DNA of 58,965 bases from Chloroflexota bacterium. Its GTDB lineage: Bacteria; Chloroflexota; Dehalococcoidia; Lucifugimonadales; UBA3495. The DNA lies in NCBI GenBank assembly GCA_028875055.1, contig JAPPGG010000042.1, forward strand, positions 1 to 58,965. The letters are read 5' to 3'. Position 1 is the stretch's first letter. Every line of letters begins with the position of its first letter. Below, piece after piece: positions 8,782 through 16,364 of the stretch. A model generated the notes under the pieces. It was not told the origin of the DNA, made no database searches, and saw only the letters and a program-made list of their open reading frames with translations. Made by a program: the position numbers and the translations under genes.

Positions 8782-9786
8782 ATGTCAACCGTTCAGTCCT
8801 TTCGCATCACCGACGCCTTGCGCTGCACCCTGCTCAACGCGCCCAGGGGGCCAAACCTGGCATGCCCCAACCCGATTTTCAGCAGCGGACTGCCGGGCTC
8901 CTGCGGGGCAGGCCTGTGGCGAGATGCTGTGCTTCAACCGAAAGGCCGGGTGGCCCTGGCCCAGTGGCAAGGGACGCGGTTGACCGGACTGGCCTCCGCC
9001 CGCACCAGGTCGGGGAAGCGCGCCTGGGAACTGGACGGCCTGTACCTGCCGTCGGTTACGGCGTCATGGGCTAACTCCGGTCCAGCGTTGGATGGCAAGG
9101 GTTGCCGGGAGCCTGCTGAAGGAGAATCCGAAGCCCTGGCCCTTCTTGAGGAAGTATTTCAAGCTGTAGGAGAACGCGCGGGTGAGCGGGTGTTCCTGAG
9201 GGCGCCCGGAAGCAGTTCCGCGGTTCCCCTGGCCCGCCGGAGCGGGTTTATTGCCGTGTACGGCGAGACTATGGTGGAGGGTCCGGCAGCCTCCAGAGCC
9301 AATGGCGCGGCGAAGCAGGAGCCGCACAATGGTCTGCGGGCCAGGCTGCCCTCGGACGATTACGGGGTTTTCCAGCTTTACTGCGCCGCTACGCCAATGC
9401 GGGTGCGCCAGGCCCTGGGGCTTACCTTCGAACAGTGGCAGGACGCCCGGCAGCCAGGGAACCGGGGTGTTTCACCCGTACGACAGCAGGAATGGATAGC
9501 TGAAGAGTCCGGCCGGATCCTGGGCTGGGTAAGACTGACCGGACGCGGCGGGTCCACGGCCGCGGAGGTTATGGCTCACCCGGACCATCCCGACCTGCTT
9601 TTCCGCCTGTCGGATTTTGCCTCGTCCCGAGCCTCGCGTCTGAGGTGGCTGGTTCCGGACTACCAGGGGCCCGTCGCGGAAAGGCTTCTTAGCCGGGGAG
9701 CCAGGACAGTGGGCGAATATAATATGATGGTGAAGATGGTGACCGTTCCGGCCGTGCAATACGGAATGGCGCCGGTGGAGGCGTGA
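8782..9786 (+). CDS. GNAT-like N-acetyltransferase of unknown substrate
   Basis: A 334-residue protein with the look of two GNAT-type halves. The first ends with a 'RSGFIAVYGETMV' segment, typical of the last strands of a GNAT fold. The second (about 200-330) contains 'GRILGWVRLTGRGGSTAAEVMAHPDHPDLLF', resembling the acetyl-CoA-binding strand and helix. No clear R/Q-x-x-G-x-G/A loop is visible, so catalysis is uncertain. It stops one base before the TTG of the SpoIIIAA-like gene, which suggests translational coupling and a shared process. The substrate cannot be named. Confidence 0.55.
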   Translation: MSTVQSFRITDALRCTLLNAPRGPNLACPNPIFSSGLPGSCGAGLWRDAVLQPKGRVALAQWQGTRLTGLASARTRSGKRAWELDGLYLPSVTASWANSGPALDGKGCREPAEGESEALALLEEVFQAVGERAGERVFLRAPGSSSAVPLARRSGFIAVYGETMVEGPAASRANGAAKQEPHNGLRARLPSDDYGVFQLYCAATPMRVRQALGLTFEQWQDARQPGNRGVSPVRQQEWIAEESGRILGWVRLTGRGGSTAAEVMAHPDHPDLLFRLSDFASSRASRLRWLVPDYQGPVAERLLSRGARTVGEYNMMVKMVTVPAVQYGMAPVEA

Positions 9787-9787
9787 A

Positions 9788-11542
9788 TTGGTAGCGGCGC
9801 AAGAGCTGGTACAGGAAGAAATGGAGCGTTTGCTGGAAATCCTGCCCCCCCGGGTGAAGAGCAGCCTGGTGGACGATGAGAACCTGGCCGACCTGCTGGA
9901 GGTGGTGCTGGACCTGGGCCGCCTGCCGGAAGCCCGTTTCCCCACCGGGGATGTCATCCTGGACGACCGGGAGGTTACCCGCGACGACCTGGACTGCCTG
10001 GTGCGGCAGATCGGCGACTTTGGCGACGACAACCGGGCCGGCATGGAACGGACGCTGCATCGCATTTCCGCCATTCGCAACCGCAAGGGGCAGGTGGTAG
10101 GCATTACCTGCCGCGCCGGCCGGGCCGTATTCGGAACCATCAAGATAATCGAAGACCTGGCCTTCGCCAACAAGAACATCCTCCTCCTGGGGCGGCCCGG
10201 CGTGGGCAAGACTACCATGCTGCGCGAGGTGGCCCGGGTGTTGGCCGACAGCGCACGCAAGCGGGTGGTAATCGTCGATACTTCCAATGAAATCGCGGGT
10301 GACGGCGATGTGCCGCACCCCGCCATCGGCCACGCCCGCCGCATGCAGGTGGCCACCCCCACCAGGCAGCACGGGGTAATGATTGAAGCCGTGGAGAACC
10401 ACATGCCCCAGACCATCATCATTGACGAGATGGGCACCGAGGAGGAGGCCGCCGCCGCCCGCACCATCGCCGAGCGGGGCGTCCAGCTCATTGCCACGGC
10501 CCACGGCAATACCCTGGACAACCTGATCCTGAACCCCACCCTTTCCGACCTGGTGGGCGGCATCCAGTCGGTTACCCTGGGTGACCAGGAGGCCCGGTTC
10601 AGGGGAACCCAGAAGACGGTGCTGGAACGCAAGGCGCCACCCACCTTCGACGTTGTGGTGGAGATTCAGAGCTGGGAGCAGGTGGCCGTACACGACGGCG
10701 TGGCCCAGGTGGTGGACCAGTGGCTGCGGGGTTACCCCATAGTCCCGGTAATTCGCAGCCTGGACGACGAGGGCGAGGTGATGGAGCGGCAGGGCGATCC
10801 CCGTCCCAACGCCGACCCGCCGGCCCCCTGGGACCAGGAATTCGGAGGCCGGAACCAGGACTACGGAAACCGGGGACGTCGTTCCGACCGTCGCCAGGGC
10901 AGGGGCCAGGACCGGCAGATGCCGCCGCCGTACAGCCCCCAACCCCAGCTAAAGCAGGGCTACCAGGAAAACGGAAACCATGACGAGGCCGGCGAAGGCC
11001 CGGAGACGGATCAGGGAGGAAGCACCAGCGCCAACGGCGTCCGCACCCTGGAAGCGCAGGTGTTCCTGTTCGGCGTAAGCCGGGACAAGCTGGATTCGGC
11101 CCAAGCGGATATGGGACTGAACGTGGCCGTCGTTAACGAACTGCGCCGGGCGTCCCTGGTCCTGACCACCAAGACCCACTACCGCCGGGGGGCGCAGCTG
11201 GTTCGTTCCGCCGAGTCCACCGGTACTCCCGTTTACGTGCTGCGCAAGAACACTCTGCCCCAGATAAACGATTTCCTGCGGATGCTGGCCAAGGAGCAGG
11301 GAGTGCCCGTCCGGGGCAGCCGTCCCCGGGACGAGGCTGCGCCCAAGGAAACCCTGGACCAGGCAATGATGGAAGCCGAAGAAGCGGCCCAGCGGGTACT
11401 GGGCGGCGAATTCAGTGTTCAGCTGAACCCCCAGCGGGCCTACGTGAGAAGGCTTCAGCACCTGCTGGCCGAACGCTTCAGCCTGGCCTCCACCAGCCGG
11501 GGTCGGGAACCGGAACGGTCGGTGCTGATTTACCGGCCGTAG
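9788..11542 (+). CDS. SpoIIIAA/Ycf45-like AAA ATPase with C-terminal R3H domain
   Basis: A 584-residue ATPase. Residues 1-110 form a helical N-terminal region. The ATPase core carries Walker A (GRPGVGKTT, about 135-143) and Walker B (TIIIDEMGTEEE, about 212-223), as in SpoIIIAA/Ycf45 proteins related to secretion-type ATPases. A low-complexity linker rich in Arg, Gln and Pro (about 340-400) leads to an alpha/beta segment and a C-terminal R3H-like single-stranded nucleic-acid-binding domain (RAYVRRLQHLLAERFSL). The TTG start follows GGAG by about seven bases. Non-sporulating Chloroflexota and cyanobacteria carry this architecture; its cellular role is not settled. It is probably coupled to the GNAT-like gene upstream, with tmk downstream. 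Confidence 0.8.
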   Translation: MVAAQELVQEEMERLLEILPPRVKSSLVDDENLADLLEVVLDLGRLPEARFPTGDVILDDREVTRDDLDCLVRQIGDFGDDNRAGMERTLHRISAIRNRKGQVVGITCRAGRAVFGTIKIIEDLAFANKNILLLGRPGVGKTTMLREVARVLADSARKRVVIVDTSNEIAGDGDVPHPAIGHARRMQVATPTRQHGVMIEAVENHMPQTIIIDEMGTEEEAAAARTIAERGVQLIATAHGNTLDNLILNPTLSDLVGGIQSVTLGDQEARFRGTQKTVLERKAPPTFDVVVEIQSWEQVAVHDGVAQVVDQWLRGYPIVPVIRSLDDEGEVMERQGDPRPNADPPAPWDQEFGGRNQDYGNRGRRSDRRQGRGQDRQMPPPYSPQPQLKQGYQENGNHDEAGEGPETDQGGSTSANGVRTLEAQVFLFGVSRDKLDSAQADMGLNVAVVNELRRASLVLTTKTHYRRGAQLVRSAESTGTPVYVLRKNTLPQINDFLRMLAKEQGVPVRGSRPRDEAAPKETLDQAMMEAEEAAQRVLGGEFSVQLNPQRAYVRRLQHLLAERFSLASTSRGREPERSVLIYRP

Positions 11543-11561
11543 GGGCCCCAGGGTTATCCAC

Positions 11562-11594
11562 GAACACACACCAATGTTCACCGACGATGTTATG
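11562..11594. repeat. half copy of the CACGAA-type repeat
   Basis: The stretch beginning 'ttatccacgaacacacacc' and ending 'atgttcacc' resembles the left arm of the inverted repeat at 2521-2599. It sits between the ATPase gene and tmk. The remainder of this 171-base gap shows nothing else recognisable. Confidence 0.5.
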
Positions 11595-11713
11595 CCCGCG
11601 TGGGCACAGACCAATCAGAACCGGCCCTTGGGTCCCGTCCCTTTTCCCGGTTTGCCAGCCAGGCGCCGTCAGCTTCCAAAGATGGACGAAACAAGTATTA
11701 GCAGAGGTGCCCG

Positions 11714-12463
11714 GTGCCCGGACTGTTCATAGCCTTTGAGGGCGGCGAGGGAGCGGGGAAGACCACCCAGTCGCTGCTGCTGGCGGAGCGGCTGGCCGAA
11801 TTGCAGACGCCACATCTGCTGGTGCGCGAACCCGGGGGAACGGAACTGGGGGAATACCTCCGCGAGTACCTGAAGAGTGAGCGGCCCCTGTCCCCGGAAG
11901 CGGAGCTCCTGCTTTTCGAGGCGGCCAGGGTGGAACTGGTTTCCTGCCAGATAGTTCCTGCCCTGGAGGCCGGCCAGGTGGTAATTGCCGACCGCTTTTT
12001 CGGCTCAACCATCGCCTACCAGGGATACGGGCGTGGCCTGGACCTGCAGCTCATAGACTCCCTCAATCGTTTCGCCGCCGGAAGCGCCATGCCTGACCTG
12101 ACCATTCTGCTGGACCTGTCGCCGGAAGCAGGCATCCGGCGGGCGATGGCCTTCCAGACTTCCTTCTCGCAGGACGCTTCCGGGGGCCTGGCGCCCCTGG
12201 AACGGAATGAAGAGGGGACCCGGTTTGAGGACCTGGACCTGGACTTCCATAACAGGGCAAGGGCGGGCTTCAAGGAACTGGCAGAAGCCCAGCAGGAAAC
12301 ATGGGTGGTGATAGACGCCCTGGGGGCCATAGAGAGCGTCCAGGAGGAAATCTGGAGTCGGACCAGGGAACGGCTATACCCGGAGGAGACAGCCGCCAGG
12401 GCCAGAACTCGCGCCGCGACGAACCCTGTCCCCCAGGGAGAGTTGTGGCCCCAGGCCACCTGA
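11714..12463 (+). CDS. tmk: thymidylate kinase
   Basis: It phosphorylates dTMP to dTDP with ATP in the cytosol, an essential step to dTTP. The P-loop FEGGEGAGKTTQ is at residues 8-19. The DR(Y/F/H) motif appears as VVIADRFFGSTIAYQGYGRG and the TMP-binding region as REPGGTELGEYLR. The lid region (RFEDLDLDFHNRARAGF) is complete. At 249 residues it is about 35 longer than typical because of a C-terminal tail rich in Ala, Arg and Pro. The start is a GTG with GAGG just upstream. A hairpin follows at 12520-12542. Confidence 0.95.
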   Translation: MPGLFIAFEGGEGAGKTTQSLLLAERLAELQTPHLLVREPGGTELGEYLREYLKSERPLSPEAELLLFEAARVELVSCQIVPALEAGQVVIADRFFGSTIAYQGYGRGLDLQLIDSLNRFAAGSAMPDLTILLDLSPEAGIRRAMAFQTSFSQDASGGLAPLERNEEGTRFEDLDLDFHNRARAGFKELAEAQQETWVVIDALGAIESVQEEIWSRTRERLYPEETAARARTRAATNPVPQGELWPQAT

Positions 12464-12510
12464 CCAGACCCGGCAAGGGCCGGAACGGGCATTCTCTCCG
12501 GCCAACAAGC

Positions 12511-12542
12511 AAAAAAGTAGCCCCGCTGCGTGGCAGCGGGGC
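12511..12542 (-). terminator. rho-independent terminator (minus strand)
   Basis: A 10-bp stem, GCCCCGCTGC/GCAGCGGGGC with loop GTG (12520-12542), is followed on the minus strand by TACTTTTTT (12519-12511). It would end the selenoprotein transcript and may also help to end the tmk transcript. Confidence 0.8.
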
Positions 12543-12595
12543 ATTTGCTGGTCTTTCGTTAAGCCGGTTGCCGAGGCGGACCGGCGTTATAAAAG

Positions 12596-12880
12596 CTAGT
12601 TATCGGCAGGGACGGCTTCCAGACTGGTGATCCGCTCGGTGATTACTTCCTTCATCTTGCGGACCCGAGCCAAGTCGGGGTAGCTGTTGCCTTCGGCCTT
12701 CTTGTCGAAGATCTTCTCGCCGTCAACAAATACTTCCATGATGCCCTGGCCGCGCGGGGAAATGGTTATCGCAGCGTCGGGACCATAAGTGCGGAAGAAT
12801 TCATTCGCCATCCACGTGGCGGTAGCGTGGTGCTGTCAAGGTACGCAGTAGGTAATCTCGATCTGGACTTTGCCTTCCAT
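12596..12880 (-). CDS. SelW-like (Rdx family) selenoprotein, in-frame UGA = Sec15
   Basis: Standard translation gives only a 71-residue protein from 12811. Reading the frame upstream reaches ATG at 12880, with GGAGGA four bases before it, interrupted by one TGA (12838-12836). Read as selenocysteine, the N terminus is MEGKVQIEITYCVPU, the C-x-x-U redox motif of the SelW/SelT/SelH (Rdx) family on the expected first strand. A helix (WMANEFF) and the family's GIMEVFVDGEKIFDKK segment follow, then the C-terminal helix. Total length is 94 residues, normal for SelW-like proteins. A hairpin 15-30 bases after the UGA fits a bacterial SECIS. The family has a thioredoxin-like fold and presumed thiol-redox function. 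Cysteine homologues are common, which supports Sec rather than a nonsense mutation. It requires selA/B/C/D elsewhere in the genome. Confidence 0.88.
12806..12838 (-). promoter_or_regulatory. candidate bacterial SECIS element
   Basis: On the minus strand, the UGA at 12838-12836 is followed after 14 bases by the stem CGCCA/UGGCG with a six-base loop CGUGGA (12821-12806). A G occupies the second loop position, 21 bases after the UGA. This matches the general bSECIS description: a short apical stem with an early G in the loop, 16-37 bases downstream of UGA. SelB would bind this loop. Confidence 0.65.
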
Positions 12881-13011
12881 AGGTTCCTCCTTGTTAGGCC
12901 TGAACTATGACTTGCTCTAATTTTACTCAATATTCTTCCCAAGTCAAGGGTGTTTCCTCGCAATTGTGCATTTTGTAACAATTCATTTACATCTACGGCA
13001 GGTATTTCGCG

Positions 13012-13791
13012 TCAGAATTCGGGTTGCCGCTTCTCTTTGAACGCCTGAATTCCTTCCTGAGGATGGGAAGAAGTAGCGAAATACTGCACGAAGGCCATAC
13101 CTTCCCGGTCAACTCCCGCCCGCAGCGGCAGCTCCTGCCCCTGCCGGGTGATGGACTTGATCCAGCTTAACCCGGTACGGCTTTTGCCCCGGAGCTGACC
13201 CAATACGCCTTCCAGTTCCGCATCCAGCTGTTCCTGTGGCGCCGAGCGCAGCGCCAGGCCCCATTCCACCGCCTCGCTGCCGGACAGCCAGCGCCCGGTG
13301 GTCAGCAATTCCATGGCCCGCTGCATGCCCACGCGCCGGGGCAGGCGCTGGGTGGAACCCCCGCCGGGCATCAGCCCAAAGTTGGCATGCTGGTCGCCCA
13401 GGCGGGCGTCCTCGGCGGCAAGGGTCATATCGCAGGCCAATGCCAGCTCCAGCCCTCCGGCCAGGGCGAACCCATGCACCACCGCGATGGTGGGAATGGG
13501 CAAATCTTCCAGCTGGAAGAAGCATTCGTTCAGCAGCTTCACGTAGGGGGGCAAAAGGGATATCTCGTCGAATACAGTGTCGAAAAAGAGCAGGTCAGCC
13601 CCGGCGCAGAAGGCCCGGCCCTCGCCCCGGATGACCAGGGCCTTGACCGATTCGTCCTCTCCCACCGCCGCAACGGCGTGGGAGAACTCCGCCAGCAGTT
13701 CCAGGTTCAGGGCGTTAAGGGCGTCGGGCCGGTTCAGGCGGATGGTGGCAACCCGGTCGGCGGTTTCAAGAATGATGCTGGCGTATTGCAA
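13012..13791 (-). CDS. enoyl-CoA hydratase/isomerase family protein
   Basis: A 259-residue crotonase-fold protein that would hydrate or isomerise an acyl-CoA substrate. The oxyanion-hole segments are visible as AFCAGADL (near 62-69) and HGFALAGGLELALACDM (near 109-125). One usual catalytic Glu position lies in the DARLGDQHANFGLMPGGGSTQRL region, where the residues at the Glu positions are less standard, so the exact reaction is uncertain. It starts with TTG, nine bases after the stop of the upstream unknown gene, so it may be read from the HEPN/AlbA_2 operon. Confidence 0.88.
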   Translation of the reverse strand: MQYASIILETADRVATIRLNRPDALNALNLELLAEFSHAVAAVGEDESVKALVIRGEGRAFCAGADLLFFDTVFDEISLLPPYVKLLNECFFQLEDLPIPTIAVVHGFALAGGLELALACDMTLAAEDARLGDQHANFGLMPGGGSTQRLPRRVGMQRAMELLTTGRWLSGSEAVEWGLALRSAPQEQLDAELEGVLGQLRGKSRTGLSWIKSITRQGQELPLRAGVDREGMAFVQYFATSSHPQEGIQAFKEKRQPEF

Positions 13792-13800
13792 AAGGGGGCC

Positions 13801-14535
13801 TCACACCCATCCGGCCCTGGGCAGAGCTGGAGTCAAAACCTCCGCCTGAATGTCACGAAGAATTGCCCCGCCAGGATTCCAGCCGAAATAACTAAACAAC
13901 TCGGCTGCCGGTTTCAAGGCCAATTCCCTGGTATTGGCCTTGAGTTCGAGCAGCGGCAAATCAAACTCAAAGGGAATCTTGTGGGAAGGGTTGGTCATTT
14001 CCCTGAAGCGGTCCAACTCCTTGCTTTGCGAGACCCTCAATAGATGGTTCTCGATCCCAACTACCTCTATTTCCAGATGCATCTGGTCATCGCCTGCTTG
14101 AGTGGACGACAGGCGGGCGGCGAACTCCAAAATCTCTGCGAAGCGGATAATCACTTCCTTGATGTCTAACAAAACCTTGAGTTCTCTCGTCTTGCCCTCA
14201 TGCCACTGGCTGGGCCAGCCGCTGAAAGTGCCGACATGCTTGCTCCAATCGGTGGTCATCCCCGAATAATGGAGGAACTGACCGCTCTGGTAGAAACGCC
14301 ACAGTTCAATCAAGGGATCGTATTTGACCTCGCGACCGATCCAGTCAGGGCCCTCGCTTTCTTCCATATAATCATCGAGGAACGGAAAGCTCCATCCCCA
14401 CAGCCTTACTTTGCTCCTTTCCAATATGGGGAGGAGAGCGGACTTGATGGGAACACGGCCTTCATCAAAGCGGGCTGGATGAACCACAACCTTCCAATGA
14501 CCGCGCGAACGAATCTCTTCGAGAATATCACTCAT
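13801..14535 (-). CDS. unknown protein, partner of AlbA_2 gene
   Basis: I do not recognise this 244-residue protein. It is rich in aromatic residues (WGWSFPFLDDYMEE, LWRFYQSGQFLHYSG) and acidic, with no signal peptide or membrane segment. A central helix (IKEVIIRFAEILEFAARLSS) is evident. The start codon overlaps the AlbA_2 gene stop by four bases (ATGA), so translation is probably coupled and the two proteins likely act together. The AT-richer composition compared with neighbouring core genes suggests an accessory origin. Confidence 0.7.
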   Translation of the reverse strand: MSDILEEIRSRGHWKVVVHPARFDEGRVPIKSALLPILERSKVRLWGWSFPFLDDYMEESEGPDWIGREVKYDPLIELWRFYQSGQFLHYSGMTTDWSKHVGTFSGWPSQWHEGKTRELKVLLDIKEVIIRFAEILEFAARLSSTQAGDDQMHLEIEVVGIENHLLRVSQSKELDRFREMTNPSHKIPFEFDLPLLELKANTRELALKPAAELFSYFGWNPGGAILRDIQAEVLTPALPRAGWV

Positions 14536-15137
14536 GGCAAGGCTCTTCTTTGTTCGCTGAACAGTTCCTGATCGGTGGGAGCCGCCGTGTCAGGGGGAAG
14601 GTAAAAGCCAACCCGGCGAGCGCGCTCCAGAAAGCGGGCGACACCTTTGTCGATGGCCAAGTCCAGAAGTTCTCGCATTTCAGTTTGGTTTGGAATTTCC
14701 GAGGTCTCCGGTTTTCTCAGGGTTCTAACGTAGCAGGCCCCGTCCCACAGTACGTTATCAAATGCCCGCTTGCACAAGACCGGTATCTGGGCGAACTCTT
14801 CAACCGTAATGACGATGAAGATGGAGTCATTATACACCCGGGGTTCCATGTCAAAGCTCACGCTGGGGTCGGCATATCTGGCTATCTGGTCTGCAACTCT
14901 ATCATAGGTCCATGTTTCGAGATCAGCAGAGCTTAATCCCATTGGATGGATGGAGTTTCCTGCATCTTCAACGCCAATTACCACAACCCCACCGCCCTGC
15001 CGGTTGGCCATCGCCAAGACAGCCTTGACCACTTGAGCAATGAGCCTCCCTTCCGATACCGGACCCGGACCCTTGAACTTTACGCCGGATGTTTCGCGAC
15101 CCCGTGCAAGTATATCGACGAATTCCTGGTCAGTCAT
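14532..15137 (-). CDS. AlbA_2 (Schlafen-type) putative nucleic-acid-binding protein
   Basis: The 201-residue protein begins with MTDQEFVDILARGRETSGVK. The following 120 residues (VKAVLAMANRQGGGVVVIGV, then a long 'DRVADQIARYADPSVSF' helix and 'RVYNDSIFIVITVEEF') match the AlbA_2 or 'divergent AAA-4' domain, common in transcriptional regulators and anti-phage or toxin-antitoxin contexts. It lies between HEPN1 (two-base gap upstream) and the unknown gene at 13801 (4-bp overlap). A truncated copy of its first 20 or so codons lies at 15766-15846. The role is inferred as DNA or RNA binding. Confidence 0.75.
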   Translation of the reverse strand: MTDQEFVDILARGRETSGVKFKGPGPVSEGRLIAQVVKAVLAMANRQGGGVVVIGVEDAGNSIHPMGLSSADLETWTYDRVADQIARYADPSVSFDMEPRVYNDSIFIVITVEEFAQIPVLCKRAFDNVLWDGACYVRTLRKPETSEIPNQTEMRELLDLAIDKGVARFLERARRVGFYLPPDTAAPTDQELFSEQRRALP

Positions 15138-15139
15138 CG

Positions 15140-15529
15140 TCAGTTATCAACCCGGGCCTTTACCTCGGCATCCCGAATGTAATCTATGGTGTCTCGGACG
15201 TCGCGGTCTATGTCTTCCTCAGGTTCCAATATCCCGTCGTAGAAGCACTTGCCGTGCAGGAAGGACTGTCGGGCAGCGTAACGCAACCGCAGGGATTCAA
15301 GCGAGGGATCAAGATGTCTCAGACGTCGAATACCAAGGACCGTCTGACCCGATGTACGCGGTTCAACGCCGGTGCGGGCAAGAATCAGCGCGTCAGTTGC
15401 CCGCTTGGTCGCTCCCCAGGCCTTGTCGGCTGCGTTCCGCATTCGGCCTTCCTCAAGCATTTCCAGGGCATCGTCATATAGCGCTCGGGCGTCAGCGAAT
15501 AGAAAGCTTACTCGGTCTGTTTCCAGCAT
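15140..15529 (-). CDS. HEPN-type small protein, copy 1
   Basis: A 129-residue all-helical protein. It has a helix pair (FLFADARALYDDALEMLEEG and RNAADKAWGATKRATDALIL) and an R-x4-H motif in RQSFLHGK. This is the catalytic signature of HEPN ribonucleases, although not all HEPN proteins are active. It is clearly paralogous to the gene at 15843-16229 (about 70% identical by eye). It heads a unit HEPN, AlbA_2, unknown protein, enoyl-CoA hydratase on the minus strand. A toxin-like or RNA-processing role is inferred; no function is proven. Confidence 0.75.
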   Translation of the reverse strand: MLETDRVSFLFADARALYDDALEMLEEGRMRNAADKAWGATKRATDALILARTGVEPRTSGQTVLGIRRLRHLDPSLESLRLRYAARQSFLHGKCFYDGILEPEEDIDRDVRDTIDYIRDAEVKARVDN

Positions 15530-15657
15530 ATGGCCTCAGCAACTTCAGGGTATGCCGGATTCTACACATAGGTTAGCTGACAGGAAATATCTCGGATAGC
15601 AAGGCCCTTCCCTCTTTCAATAGAGGGAGCAGGGATGAACGCAGAATCTGAACCCTC

Positions 15658-15738
15658 CTACCGCCCCAGCAGCCCCAGCAGTTCGCGGATGCTGGAACCG
15701 CCGATGAGGAGCATGGCCAGCACCAGGACGGTCTTGAC
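15658..15738 (-). pseudogene. secF 3' fragment (duplicated, internally deleted)
   Basis: On the minus strand this stretch encodes TVLVLAMLLIGGSSIRELL joined directly to GLLGR and a stop. In the intact secF the same two blocks (AMLLIGGSSIRELL and the C-terminal LGLLGR) are about 150 bases apart. It is therefore a copied piece of secF with an internal deletion, probably across a CAGCAG microhomology. A hairpin at 15608-15628 mirrors the one after the real secF. Confidence 0.8.
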
Positions 15739-15765
15739 TACTCAGGCAGGAAGTCTGCGTTCTGG

Positions 15766-15846
15766 TTACGCCCTTGCGCCCTTGAATTCGATCCATGGGC
15801 TTTCCCTGTCAAAGGCCAGGATATCGGCAAATTCCTGATCGGTCAT
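15766..15846 (-). pseudogene. truncated AlbA_2 gene fragment
   Basis: Twenty-six codons starting MTDQEFADILAFDRESPW, closely matching the first residues of the AlbA_2 protein at 14532-15137, then a TAA. Its ATG overlaps the stop of the second HEPN gene by four bases, preserving the HEPN-AlbA_2 junction. It is the other half of the tandem-duplication scar described for 15658-15738. Confidence 0.8.
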
Positions 15847-16229
15847 CGAACTTCGGCCATTGCCTCGGCTTCCCGAATGTAATCCAGGGTTTCGCGTACG
15901 TCAGCAATGATGTCGTCCTCCGGCTCCAGTATGCCGTCGTAGAAACAGGCGCCGTGCAGGAAGGATTGGCGATGTCCGTAACGCAGTCGCAAAGGTTCCA
16001 GGGCCGGGTCCTGCCTTCGCAGCTGCCGGATCATGCGCATGGTCTGCCCGGAGGTGCGGGGTTCCTCGCCGGTGCGGGCCAGAATCAGCGCGTCCGTGGC
16101 CCGATTGGTCGCTCCCCAGGCCTTGTCGGCTGCGTTCCGCATTCGGCCCTGGTCCAGCATTTCCAGGGCGTCCTGATACAGATCACGGGCATCCGCGAAG
16201 AGGTAACTTACTCGTTCGGTTTCCAGCAT
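15843..16229 (-). CDS. HEPN-type small protein, copy 2
   Basis: A 128-residue paralogue of the 15140-15529 gene, with the same helices (FLFADARDLYQDALEMLDQG) and the same R-x4-H in RQSFLHGA. It lies directly downstream of secF on the minus strand, separated by a hairpin at 16309-16337. Its AlbA_2 partner is reduced to a stub, so this copy now stands alone. Divergence from copy 1 implies an older duplication than the one at 22002-23260. Confidence 0.75.
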   Translation of the reverse strand: MLETERVSYLFADARDLYQDALEMLDQGRMRNAADKAWGATNRATDALILARTGEEPRTSGQTMRMIRQLRRQDPALEPLRLRYGHRQSFLHGACFYDGILEPEDDIIADVRETLDYIREAEAMAEVR

Positions 16230-16308
16230 AGGTTCTCAAATGCGACAGGATACGCCATATTCTACAGGTATTCTGCTGCAACACGAAACATCCTGGAACA
16301 CGAGGTAA

Positions 16309-16337
16309 GGGCCCCTCTACCAGTGAAAGAGGGGCCC
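16309..16337 (-). terminator. terminator-like hairpin after secF
   Basis: GGGCCCCTCT at 16309-16318 pairs perfectly with AGAGGGGCCC at 16328-16337. It lies 28 bases past the secF stop. There is no strong T-run on the minus strand, so it may act as an attenuator or an mRNA-end stabiliser. Confidence 0.5.
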
Positions 16338-16364
16338 GGTGCAAGCCTCGAATTTTGAAGGTTT

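Noticed and set aside
12766-12981. 71-residue minus-strand frame overlapping the selenoprotein start
   Set aside because: Out of frame with the SelW-like protein and without family similarity; explained as a shadow.
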